Positions 41,024 to 48,576 of a stretch of DNA of 64,000 nt are shown here, one piece after another. The notes beneath the pieces were generated by a model that did no database searches, was not told where the DNA came from, and worked only from the letters and a program-made list of their open reading frames with translations. How positions within the stretch are numbered: the stretch's first letter is position 1; every line of letters begins with the position of its first letter. Origin of the DNA: Akkermansia muciniphila (GTDB lineage Bacteria > Verrucomicrobiota > Verrucomicrobiia > Limisphaerales > SIBE01); the NCBI GenBank assembly GCA_945861765.1, contig CAMAWP010000001.1, positions 1 to 64,000 on the forward strand, read 5' to 3'. The translations under genes and the position numbers were made by a program.

Positions 41024-43273
41024 CTACAGGTGCCCTTCGAGCCGTTCCAAAGCTTTCCAAAATCCTTCCCCTTCATTTTTGTGGCCCTGCCAAATCTCGG
41101 GGATGAATGACGCATCCGGTGCAACTTCGCAAAGATCTTCTCCCAGCCCAGTAAAATCAATGTCTCCTTCGCCGATCTGAACACCCTCGCCATCCACGCC
41201 CAACGCATCAGATATATGCAGGTGGGCAACAAACGGCCCGACCGTTCGGATGAATTCCTTAAATGACACCTTGTAATGATTGCAAGCCAGCTTCGAATGG
41301 CAGATATCCAAGCACAACCGCAGATTCTGGCTTCGGCAAAACTCTGCAGTGTCAGCCGCCTCCACAAAAAGGTTCAAATAAAGTTGCCCCCCAAAGTACC
41401 ACGGAAACGGAGGCAGAGTCTGTCCAATGATTTCTACGCCGTCGGTATCTAACTTCTGCAGACTCTCTGCCATGATCTCATACAATCGAGCTCGCTCGCT
41501 CGGCACCAAAAGCCTGTCTGAAGTCGCCCCGCCGAGGCTCGCAACGATCATAGGACGGTCGGCACGGCGGAAGAACCGCTTCATTTCACGAGTCAAATCG
41601 ATGACTCTTTGCAACTCAGCAACGGATCGTTTCCGATGAATCTTGTCCTCCGACGCCAGGTTAAGCAGATGGTCTCCCGCAAATGTGTCTGGACTGTGAA
41701 CGACCAAACCCAGATCGAATTCCCCATCAATGAAACGCCGGACATCCTCGTCCATATCTTTGAAGCTAAGGTGAAATTCGAGAAAATCGGGGTTTGACTT
41801 TTGTAAGAGCAATCCAAAATCGTGGTACCTCACCGGAAGACCCCATTTACGCTTGAATGAGTATTGTCTAGCAGACGTGGCAACGACATCGAGATCGCTC
41901 GGGAAAAAGAAATCTCCTTTGCGCATGCAACGTCCAATCCTCCGCCCGATCAACTCCATCTTACGATTTGGCTGAAGTCCACGGCCGGGACTCTTGGTTG
42001 CAATCATATCTTCAGTGATCACTTCGCCGACGGCAACGTCTCGCGCAGCCACCAAACTCTTCGCGAGTGTGACGCGATTCATCACTTCGCCAGGGCTTAA
42101 TGACCGGACTGTGGATGAGCCTATGGCTTGCTCAACATCTCTAATCGCCAGCACCATGCGTCGAAATTCATCCGGAAGCAGGCTCACTTTGTGATCGTTG
42201 CCCTCCATCGAACGATCAAGCGTAATATGCTTCTCGATCACGCGCGCTCCCAGCGCGACCGCTGCAACGCAAACGTCCACGCCTCGTTCATGACCCGAAT
42301 AACCGACATGGCAGCCGCCTATTTCTTTCAACCGAGCCATGTAGCTCAAGTTAACGTCTTTGAAAGGGGCAGGATAAGTTGAATTGCAATGGAGTAGAAC
42401 GTATTGCGAGCCTAGACGGTTTAACAATGAGACTGTTTCAACAATCTCGCTCTCCATGGACATACCTGTCGAACATAATATGGTCTTGTTTGTCCTGGCA
42501 ACAGCGCCGATCAGCTCATGATTGGTCAAGTCGGCGGATGCGATCTTGTAGCCCTGCATCCCAATTGCTTCGAGAAAGTTCAAGCTAGGGATATCCCACG
42601 GAGTACACAACGGCAGCAGACCACGCGCAGAACAATACTCGAACAATAGCTTCATCTCCTCGGGAGGCAGTTCGAACTTCGACAGGAGATTCATCGTGTA
42701 CTGAGTGCCTAAATCCTCATTGTAGGCATCGCTAAGCTGATTGCGGTAAAGCGAAGCGAGGTCGCGCATTTGAAACTTCGCACAGTCCGCCCCCGCCTCC
42801 TTCGCCGCGTCGATTAAGCGCTTCGCCAGTTCCACGCTTCCGTTGTGGTTGATTCCGATCTCCGCAATAATGAATGTAGGTGAGCCATTCTCAATGAGAA
42901 AGTCCCCTATTTGGATTGCATCTTCTTTGCGGCGCTCACGAGCGACTGCCACCATCCGACCCCGATCATCGGTCATCGGGATATACTGAGTCTTGCCGGA
43001 CAGAATACTCCGCATCTGTTCGACCGAATCGCCGAGATGAGCCCGCCGAAACTGCGTGTTCAAAATTCCACCCACTGGCCGCGAGAAGTCTGGGCTGGGT
43101 TCTTTCAGAAGCCAACGCCGAAAATCACCGTCGGTCAAAATCCCGTCTAAAACACCATCTCTGTCAACGCCAAAGACAATTCGGCGGCGATTCTGATCGA
43201 TCCGGCCAAGCGCATCGCGGATGGATGCCTCCGAACTGATCACATAGGATGAAATATTTCGATCGACTATCAT
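41024..43273 (-). CDS. CBS - NeuB nonulosonate synthase - SAF - TIM-barrel fusion
   Basis: A 749-residue fusion. Residues 1-112 are a CBS pair (VFGVDRDGVLDGILTDGDFRR; YIPMTDDRGRMVAV). Residues about 122-400 are a NeuB/PseI/LegI-type PEP-condensing synthase (IIAEIGINHNGSVELAKRLI; CSTGMSMESEI; GYSGHERGVDVCVAAVALGA). Residues about 403-465 are the SAF/antifreeze-like domain (SLVAARDVAVGEVITEDMI). Residues about 480-749 look like a xylose-isomerase/AP-endonuclease TIM barrel (LRLCLDICHSKLACNHY; VAHLHISDALG). The NeuB core condenses PEP with an N-acyl-amino hexose to a nine-carbon acid. The CBS part may sense nucleotides. It opens the main unit. Confidence 0.87.
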   Translation of the reverse strand: MIVDRNISSYVISSEASIRDALGRIDQNRRRIVFGVDRDGVLDGILTDGDFRRWLLKEPSPDFSRPVGGILNTQFRRAHLGDSVEQMRSILSGKTQYIPMTDDRGRMVAVARERRKEDAIQIGDFLIENGSPTFIIAEIGINHNGSVELAKRLIDAAKEAGADCAKFQMRDLASLYRNQLSDAYNEDLGTQYTMNLLSKFELPPEEMKLLFEYCSARGLLPLCTPWDIPSLNFLEAIGMQGYKIASADLTNHELIGAVARTNKTILCSTGMSMESEIVETVSLLNRLGSQYVLLHCNSTYPAPFKDVNLSYMARLKEIGGCHVGYSGHERGVDVCVAAVALGARVIEKHITLDRSMEGNDHKVSLLPDEFRRMVLAIRDVEQAIGSSTVRSLSPGEVMNRVTLAKSLVAARDVAVGEVITEDMIATKSPGRGLQPNRKMELIGRRIGRCMRKGDFFFPSDLDVVATSARQYSFKRKWGLPVRYHDFGLLLQKSNPDFLEFHLSFKDMDEDVRRFIDGEFDLGLVVHSPDTFAGDHLLNLASEDKIHRKRSVAELQRVIDLTREMKRFFRRADRPMIVASLGGATSDRLLVPSERARLYEIMAESLQKLDTDGVEIIGQTLPPFPWYFGGQLYLNLFVEAADTAEFCRSQNLRLCLDICHSKLACNHYKVSFKEFIRTVGPFVAHLHISDALGVDGEGVQIGEGDIDFTGLGEDLCEVAPDASFIPEIWQGHKNEGEGFWKALERLEGHL

Positions 43274-43755
43274 CGCTCGTTTAGGAGGTTAAAATTATAT
43301 TGAGCATGAACCTAGCCCGCCCGGATAGCGGATGGATTTCAGGCTGAGTTAGGTGGCCTCTAGGTCGCTAGATCAAAACTGATGGTCCAATCTCCGGATC
43401 GAACACACGGGTCTCTCCGCCCGAACCAAGTTCAACACCGTTGGCAAATCATACCCCCCAGAATGAACGCTTCAGACTCAATAGACAAGAGCATACATGG
43501 TTGGGGCGAGGTTGCTCCGAATCGAGAAATGGGGATTGCTGGCACCGCAGCGGTGCTGATTTGGAATCCCAGAAGCAGAATGGACCTTTGCGGGTTCACC
43601 TTGGCAAGCGCGATCGGGGGCTTCGTATCGCCCCTCCCACTTAAACTCCAATCAATCGACACCGTTCGAGCCTGCCGCGGCGCGCTTGGGAAAACGTGTC
43701 CCACCCTCTCCTTCTTCAACTCTTCAAATCCGAGTATGCTTCCTGGCCTTATTGC
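43274..43755. other. Intergenic leader region between NusG-like gene and NeuB-fusion gene
   Basis: 482 bp with no supportable gene; the ORFs here lack similarity and overlap real genes. A minus-strand TATAAT lies at 43294-43299, about 20 bp before the neuB-fusion start, but there is no good -35. A short hairpin GCACCG-CAG-CGGTGC lies at 43542-43556. The long leader between an antiterminator-like gene and its putative target operon is where a NusG-paralogue recruitment site would be expected; none was identified. Confidence 0.5.
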
Positions 43756-44304
43756 TCACGCAGCGGATTCGAGGATAGTGCAGTCCGCGACGACATTGAC
43801 CCTGCGGTGCAAGTATTCTAGCAGAAGCAAAGCTCGCTGCCCGTCGTTCAAGCTGCTGACGTATTCCGCTTCCATCCCAGCGAACGGTCCTTCCCGAATT
43901 AAGAGCTTTTGACCTGGAACAAAATTGAAAGAAGACAAAAGCAATTCTGCGGTAGCGACAAAATCAGTAGCTTTCATCTCTTCGATAACGTTCGTCGGCA
44001 CCGAAGCCGGTGCATCGCCGAACCGGACCAGGCCAATTATTCCAGGGCGGCTGGATACAAATCGGCCGGCAGTTTCGAGACAAAGCTGAGCGAAGAAGTA
44101 TCCAGGAAACAGCGGCGTTAAGACGGCTCGCATCTTTCCGCCAACCGGCATCATTTTCCGGATTTGCGGGCAGAAGACATCGATTTCCCCTACAGAAAGT
44201 TTGGTTTCAAAGGATAATCGAGGCATTAATTCAGCGGCTCGGACTTCGTAGCCGACCGTACTTCGGATGCAATACCATTCTTGCGGCATCTCAATTGCAC
44301 TCAT
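43756..44304 (-). CDS. NusG/RfaH-like transcription elongation factor (specialised paralogue)
   Basis: A 182-residue protein. Start 44304 (MSAIEMPQEWYCIRS) is preferred; an ATG at 44358 adds 18 unconserved residues. Residues about 7-105 are an NGN domain: EWYCIRSTVGYEVRAAELM, VFCPQIRKM and LFPGYFFAQLCLE. Residues about 125-180 hold the KOW motif, FVPGQKLLIREGPFAGMEAEYVS. Operon-specific NusG paralogues (RfaH, UpxY, LoaP) keep RNA polymerase going through long polysaccharide operons. It lies just upstream of a 20-kb glycan operon in the same direction, so that role is likely here. Confidence 0.82.
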   Translation of the reverse strand: MSAIEMPQEWYCIRSTVGYEVRAAELMPRLSFETKLSVGEIDVFCPQIRKMMPVGGKMRAVLTPLFPGYFFAQLCLETAGRFVSSRPGIIGLVRFGDAPASVPTNVIEEMKATDFVATAELLLSSFNFVPGQKLLIREGPFAGMEAEYVSSLNDGQRALLLLEYLHRRVNVVADCTILESAA

Positions 44305-44479
44305 AGGTCGGGACTTTGTGAACAAATGATCAAGGCAAAGCTGCCGCACCCCGAGCATGATCCGACAATCAGCAGGCTTTTCATTACCTTTTCGATATTG
44401 CGAGCAGCGATCCCTTCCAGACTAACACGCCAATTATTCCCTCGAACATCTGCATTCTCGGGATGTTGTCAAGGCTAGC

Positions 44480-45298
44480 TTAGGCTCGTAACAATTCCAG
44501 GACTGACCGTGGCAGAGCGTTGGCCTGAGCTAACATCGTCGTTCCCGACTGTACTAAAATCTGATAGCGGGCATATTGAGTCGCCTCTTGCGCCACATCC
44601 ACGTCAGAAATCCGGCTGATGGCTGAACTGAGGTTTTCCTTCGTGGTGGTCAACTGTTCGCTCGTGAAATTCAAACGCGATTGAACCGCTCCAAGCTTAG
44701 CGCGATCGAGAGCAATTTGGTTTATGGCCGCCCCTACGAAGTTCAAAGCGGCTTGTGCCAGAGTAGAGCTTGTGAGTCCGACGGCAGTCGAGATGGCATC
44801 GTCGTAGGATTGATTCCCTGAGATAGGAGTACCCGTGATGTCAAAAGTGCTCCCCGACGAATCAATCGTAACGGAGAACGTCGTAGCGGAGAAGAGTGAA
44901 ACCGAGTTGAAATCTTTTCCAGCGGTCGCCCGGATGTAATCCTGGAGCTGAGCAAATTCCTGATTGTAGAGCGTGCGGTCTGACGTGGACTTGGTGGTGT
45001 CTTGAGAGAGCATCGCCAGCTCGCCCATTCGGCGGAGAGCCTTATCTATTGTCTTTAAGAAACCGTCTTGAGTCTGGCTGAAGGAAACCGCATTGACGAC
45101 GTTGTTTAAAGCCGCGTCCAACCGTCTAATCTGCGATTCCAAACGCGAACTCACAGCCAACCCGGCTGCGTCGTCCGAAGGAGTGATAATTTTTAGACCA
45201 GAACTGAGCCGCGTCAGAGACTTGGAGAGAGCCGATGAACTAGCCCTTAGGTTATTCGACGTCGCCTCGGCAACCGTGTTGGTGTTAATGACTGACAT
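44480..45298 (-). CDS. fliC: Flagellin, downstream copy
   Basis: A 272-residue short flagellin with only the D0/D1 regions. The N-terminal block is MSVINTNTVAEATSNNLR and LSSGLKIITPSDDAAGLAVS; the C-terminal block is NFTSEQLTTTKENLSSAISRI and ending ANALPRSVLELLRA. The central part is short, Ser/Thr/Gly-rich and a plausible site for O-glycans. It is preceded by a hairpin with a CsrA consensus. It resembles the 45324-46139 copy over its whole length; two filament proteins are implied. Confidence 0.95.
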   Translation of the reverse strand: MSVINTNTVAEATSNNLRASSSALSKSLTRLSSGLKIITPSDDAAGLAVSSRLESQIRRLDAALNNVVNAVSFSQTQDGFLKTIDKALRRMGELAMLSQDTTKSTSDRTLYNQEFAQLQDYIRATAGKDFNSVSLFSATTFSVTIDSSGSTFDITGTPISGNQSYDDAISTAVGLTSSTLAQAALNFVGAAINQIALDRAKLGAVQSRLNFTSEQLTTTKENLSSAISRISDVDVAQEATQYARYQILVQSGTTMLAQANALPRSVLELLRA

Positions 45299-45318
45299 AA
45301 CCTAAGATGGTTGCCCAT

Positions 45319-45340
45319 GACTCCTATCCTTGGAGGAGTC
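45319..45340 (-). promoter_or_regulatory. CsrA-binding hairpin in the flagellin leader
   Basis: On the minus strand, stem arms GACTCCT and AGGAGTC (perfect 7 bp) present the loop CCAAGGAT. The loop matches the core of the CsrA consensus (A-C-A-R-G-G-A-U) with GGA in the loop, exactly as CsrA requires. It ends 20 bp before the ATG of the downstream flagellin and overlaps the end of the upstream one. csrA and fliW are in the same gene string. Confidence 0.65.
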
Positions 45341-46139
45341 GCAAGGCAGACTGCGGAAGAGAGTTCGCTTGCGTCAACATTGAGGTACCGGATGAAACAA
45401 GAATCTGATTGCGAGCGTACCGGGTAGATTCTTCAGCGACATCTGTGTCGGTGATGCGAGAAACTGCCGCACTAAGATTCTCCTTGGTAACGACTAATTG
45501 ATCGCTTGTGAAGTTAAGCCGAGCTTGGTAGGCACCCAGTCTAGCGCGATCCTGCGCCACTTGACTGGTGGCCTCTAGCACTAAAGCCAGCGCCGCTTGG
45601 GCGAATGTGGTGGAGGAAATCGAAACGGCTGTGGAGATAGCGTTCGCATAGGCAGTGTTCCCAAGGATATCCGTCCCAGCCATGGCGAAAGTGTTTCCGC
45701 TCGAATCGACAGTGACATCAAAGGTACTACTCGAGAAAAGCGTCACAGCGTTGTATGTCTTCAGGGCCGTGACGCTAATGTAATCCTGAAGTTGGGTAAA
45801 CTCCTTATTGTAGAGCGACAAGTCCGTACCTGATTTAGTGGTGTCCTGCGCAAGCATGGCAAGTTCACCCATACGACTGAGCGCCTTGTCAATCGTCTTC
45901 ATAAACCCGTCTTGGGTTTGGGTCAACGATACGGCATTGACCACGTTCGACATCGCAGAATCCAAGCGAGCAATCTGGGCCTGCAAGCGTGAAGAAACAG
46001 CCAAACCGGCGGCATCGTCTGATGGGGTAACGATTTTGGTGCCCGAGCTTAACCTAGAGAGCGACTTGGCGAGACTATGCGCGCTCATGTTCAGGTTGTT
46101 TGCGTTTTGGAGGGCTTCGATATTTGTATTGATTACCAT
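45324..46139 (-). CDS. fliC: Flagellin, upstream copy
   Basis: A 271-residue short flagellin with conserved D0/D1 ends: MVINTNIEALQNANNLNMSA, LSRLSSGTKIVTPSDDAAGL, and at the C-terminus NFTSDQLVVTKENLSAAVSRI and LPQSALRLLQG. The middle is short and Ser/Thr-rich. Its ATG lies 5 bp after the csrA stop codon, so its ribosome-binding site is inside the csrA 3' end and translation is likely coupled. The adjacent glycan island is a candidate for its modification. Confidence 0.95.
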   Translation of the reverse strand: MVINTNIEALQNANNLNMSAHSLAKSLSRLSSGTKIVTPSDDAAGLAVSSRLQAQIARLDSAMSNVVNAVSLTQTQDGFMKTIDKALSRMGELAMLAQDTTKSGTDLSLYNKEFTQLQDYISVTALKTYNAVTLFSSSTFDVTVDSSGNTFAMAGTDILGNTAYANAISTAVSISSTTFAQAALALVLEATSQVAQDRARLGAYQARLNFTSDQLVVTKENLSAAVSRITDTDVAEESTRYARNQILVSSGTSMLTQANSLPQSALRLLQG

Positions 46140-46144
46140 AATCT

Positions 46145-46459
46145 TTAGAGCAGTTTAACTTTTTCCCTATTCTGAACGGGCGTTTGCAGCCCAGGTGAAC
46201 TTACTTCAAGCTGACGCTCGGCTGTCTGCAAAGCAGACTTCTTGCCACTTAACAGACGCTCCAAGACAGCGCGGGAAGCACCGACTGCTTGCGCATTATT
46301 TGCCTGGATTTCGTCATAAACTTCTTTGCGGAGGATATGGATCTCTCTCGGTGCGGTCACCCCGATCTTAACCACTTCCCCTTCGACTCGGAGCACATTA
46401 ATCGTAATCCGACCATCGATTATGATGCTCTCATTAATTCTTCGGGAAAGGACTAGCAT
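46145..46459 (-). CDS. csrA: Translational regulator CsrA with C-terminal extension
   Basis: A 104-residue protein. Residues 1-60 are classic CsrA: MLVLSRRINESIIIDGRITI, VKIGVTAPREIHILRKEVYDEI. The remaining 40 or so residues (ASRAVLERLLSGKKSALQTAERQ...) extend beyond the usual 60-75. CsrA dimers bind GGA-containing hairpins and repress flagellin translation; FliW antagonises it. fliW lies upstream, flagellins downstream. There is no clear Shine-Dalgarno before its ATG (AACCCCC precedes it), so its own synthesis may be low or coupled. Confidence 0.95.
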   Translation of the reverse strand: MLVLSRRINESIIIDGRITINVLRVEGEVVKIGVTAPREIHILRKEVYDEIQANNAQAVGASRAVLERLLSGKKSALQTAERQLEVSSPGLQTPVQNREKVKLL

Positions 46460-46480
46460 GGGGGTTCAATAATTTTGCGA

Positions 46481-46918
46481 CTAATTGCTAACCGGATGTT
46501 TGATGGACAAAGTGGAAGCGTTCTTAGGAACCACTTGACGGCCAATCAAAGCGTGACGGTTATAGACGATCGGCCCTTTTAAATTGACTGTGATGGAACC
46601 GTCAGGATGGAACGTGGCGATGTTCACGACTACCGCATCATCAGGATCAGTCAGGCCAAGAAAACTCACGTCTTCACCCGTCAGTTCGATCTGATAAAAC
46701 TCGACGACGTAGGAAGGAGGAACCGCCAAAAAGCACAAGCCATTGCCGCTCTGGCCCTCGAGCCACAAGAACGGATGGAGATCGGGAAAGGCATGGAGCT
46801 TGTACTCTTTGATTTGCTCAAATCCTAGCAGCCCGCAAGGAAACCGCAGATCCAACGCAGGTTCTGTGAAAAGAGGGATGATCTTCTCTTTCACCCGATT
46901 TTGTTGTATAGTGAGCAT
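46481..46918 (-). CDS. fliW: Flagellar assembly factor FliW
   Basis: A 145-residue protein with the FliW pattern: EPALDLRFPCGLLGFEQIKEYKL, then LWLEGQSGNGLCFLAVPP and VNIATFHPDGSITVNLKGPIVYN. FliW binds flagellin and CsrA alternatively. When flagellin is secreted, freed FliW inhibits CsrA and flagellin translation is allowed. It is first in the fliW-csrA-flagellin-flagellin string. The ATG at 46918 is used; GTG at 46894 is the main alternative and would better fit the sigma-54-like site upstream. Confidence 0.93.
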   Translation of the reverse strand: MLTIQQNRVKEKIIPLFTEPALDLRFPCGLLGFEQIKEYKLHAFPDLHPFLWLEGQSGNGLCFLAVPPSYVVEFYQIELTGEDVSFLGLTDPDDAVVVNIATFHPDGSITVNLKGPIVYNRHALIGRQVVPKNASTLSIKHPVSN

Positions 46919-47263
46919 AGCGACGAAGGGCGTTTAGCAGCGACTATGCCAGCCGGTTTTCCACTGAGATCCGAAGCCCCAACTCCGAACGAGTCATTAA
47001 AGCCTCGCAATACACGGAACACTCAAGAAGACAATGAGTTGTGGAACACGCCCCACTCGCTCGACGCCTCCGGAACTCTCTTCCTCACCTCCTCAACCCT
47101 CCACGCGCTCGGGGTATTTAGTGATTTGAACAGCAAGTATCGAGGTTTATGTCGAGTGCAACCTGACATCACGGTTGACGCCGAACAACCGCTTCAAATC
47201 GGGGAAAGGAAAATAACGCCATCGGCGTAGGTAGAAAATGCCCCGAAGTGCGGATGCACGCCT
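46919..47263. other. Intergenic region upstream of fliW
   Basis: 345 bp between flhF (stop at 47264) and fliW (start 46918), both on the minus strand. No gene could be supported. The main visible element is the sigma-54-like site at 46936-46951 right before fliW. Confidence 0.5.
46936..46951 (-). promoter_or_regulatory. Sigma-54-like promoter before fliW
   Basis: On the minus strand TGGCAT-N5-CTGC fits the -24/-12 consensus TGGCAC-N5-TTGC with GG and GC 10 bases apart. The start of transcription would be near 46925, only a few bases from the fliW ATG, which weakens the call unless translation starts at the later GTG. Sigma-54 control of flagellins is known in other bacteria. Confidence 0.35.
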
Positions 47264-48379
47264 TTATCCCACAGAGACATCAAATAAGGACTGGGGTGAG
47301 GCTGGGCCGAAATCTCCAGGGATGTTCTGACCACCCGACAGATAAAGCACCGGCAACTTTGCTCCAAGCAATAGATTCCAAAACTTACTCCAACGATTCT
47401 CCTCGTCCATGTGACTTAAGATCAACCCAGCCAACGGCAGGACGGAGAAAGCTCGGACGTGGGCCAGCAAATGGTTCAAGTCGTAAGCGGCATTGAGCAC
47501 CAGAAACACTCGGGCGGGCTTGAATGCTTCGATCTGCTCGGCCATCAATGCAATCCCATCAGAATTACTGGCGGACACTCCAGGGAGATCTACGAATTGT
47601 CGCCGCGAACCTTCGTTGACCGATTCAACCGTCCAAACTCGTTCTACAGGAACGCCCAAGATCTCGCCGTGAATGCTCAAGAACTCCGCAGTGTTCGCGA
47701 CATGGCTATCCAACCGCCAGACTCGCGCCTGCTGGTTTTCCAAAAGAACCTGTTGAGTTAACCACTTGCATAGGCAAGTCGTCTTTCCAACACCCGGCGT
47801 TCCTACTAGGATGCGCGTTTCGTCCGGACTGCTACGGTTGCGCGCCGCCAAGCGATTCCAGTATTCCAACAGAAAGTCCTGCGCGGCAACAAATTCCCCC
47901 TTAAGATCGCCCGCGCGTCGTCCATCTTGCCGAGAGCGCACTTGATCGACGAGCCAGTGCGCATGGAGAGGCATTATCCCCAAATTCTCCAACATCCGAG
48001 TTAACTCCAATTCCTCGTTAGGGGGAGGGGTGGCAGGTGCGGCCCGCTCAATCGGTCTTCGTTCAACGTAATCCGGCTCGGGCAAAACACTCTCGGAAGA
48101 AGGGCGACGGGGGGCCGGACGTAGAGAAGGAGCGGCAAATTGCTGGCGTAACTGCTCGATTTTCTTGTTGAGATCCACCACCGCTTCCCGTTTCGGTTGA
48201 GTGGCAGGCGGAGTCGGGAGTGTCGCTTGAACCTCGATTTGCGGTTTTTTCCATATTCGGCTCAGACCGGCGGCTGATGTCTTGCGAACGTTCACCACGA
48301 CGGCGTGAGGGCCGAGCTGGCGATGCACCTCCGCCAAAGCTTGAGCCGCGGAGTCCGCGATGATTGTGATCAATTTCAT
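47264..48379 (-). CDS. flhF: Flagellar GTPase FlhF
   Basis: A 371-residue SRP-type GTPase. Start 48379 (MKLITIIADSAAQALAEVHRQLGP) matches FlhF N-termini; the longer frame reaches 48445. A Pro/Arg-rich B region (about residues 55-130) separates the N-part from the NG domain. Walker A is GTPGVGKTTCLCKW (about residue 190). The usual DTAG (G3) appears to be replaced by VDLPGVSAS and TKLDE-like G4 by SHMDEE. FlhF positions the flagellum at the pole. The divergent G motifs suggest altered nucleotide handling. It precedes fliW and follows flhA. Confidence 0.8.
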   Translation of the reverse strand: MKLITIIADSAAQALAEVHRQLGPHAVVVNVRKTSAAGLSRIWKKPQIEVQATLPTPPATQPKREAVVDLNKKIEQLRQQFAAPSLRPAPRRPSSESVLPEPDYVERRPIERAAPATPPPNEELELTRMLENLGIMPLHAHWLVDQVRSRQDGRRAGDLKGEFVAAQDFLLEYWNRLAARNRSSPDETRILVGTPGVGKTTCLCKWLTQQVLLENQQARVWRLDSHVANTAEFLSIHGEILGVPVERVWTVESVNEGSRRQFVDLPGVSASNSDGIALMAEQIEAFKPARVFLVLNAAYDLNHLLAHVRAFSVLPLAGLILSHMDEENRWSKFWNLLLGAKLPVLYLSGGQNIPGDFGPASPQSLFDVSVG

Positions 48380-48576
48380 TTCGTTGCGGTCATGAGAACA
48401 GAGAGCGTGAGGTTCGTTCCGCCCCTTTCGGCCTAGTGTGGGCAAAAAGCAAATAGGAACTTGAGATCAAATATAAGGGCTGAATCTCCTGGGAACTCAT
48501 AGCTTACAACTTATTTCTATCGCGGCTTCTAGGCTTTTTCCAGAAAATAGCTCTGAATCTCCGCGAGGCGGTGAGC

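Noticed and set aside
43542..43556. Short hairpin as an ops-like recruitment site for the NusG paralogue
   Set aside because: Sequence does not match the RfaH ops element, and a 6-bp stem is too common to support a claim.
43432..43719. Minus-strand ORF of 95 codons between the NusG-like gene and neuB fusion
   Set aside because: No family resemblance and no ribosome-binding site; treated as part of the leader region.
43382..43912. Plus-strand ORF of 176 codons over the region before the NusG-like gene
   Set aside because: It overlaps the NusG-like coding region on the other strand, has no recognisable domain and a random-looking composition.
46901..47230. Plus-strand ORF of 109 codons opposite fliW upstream region
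   Set aside because: Runs against the operon, overlaps the fliW start and has no similarity to a known protein.
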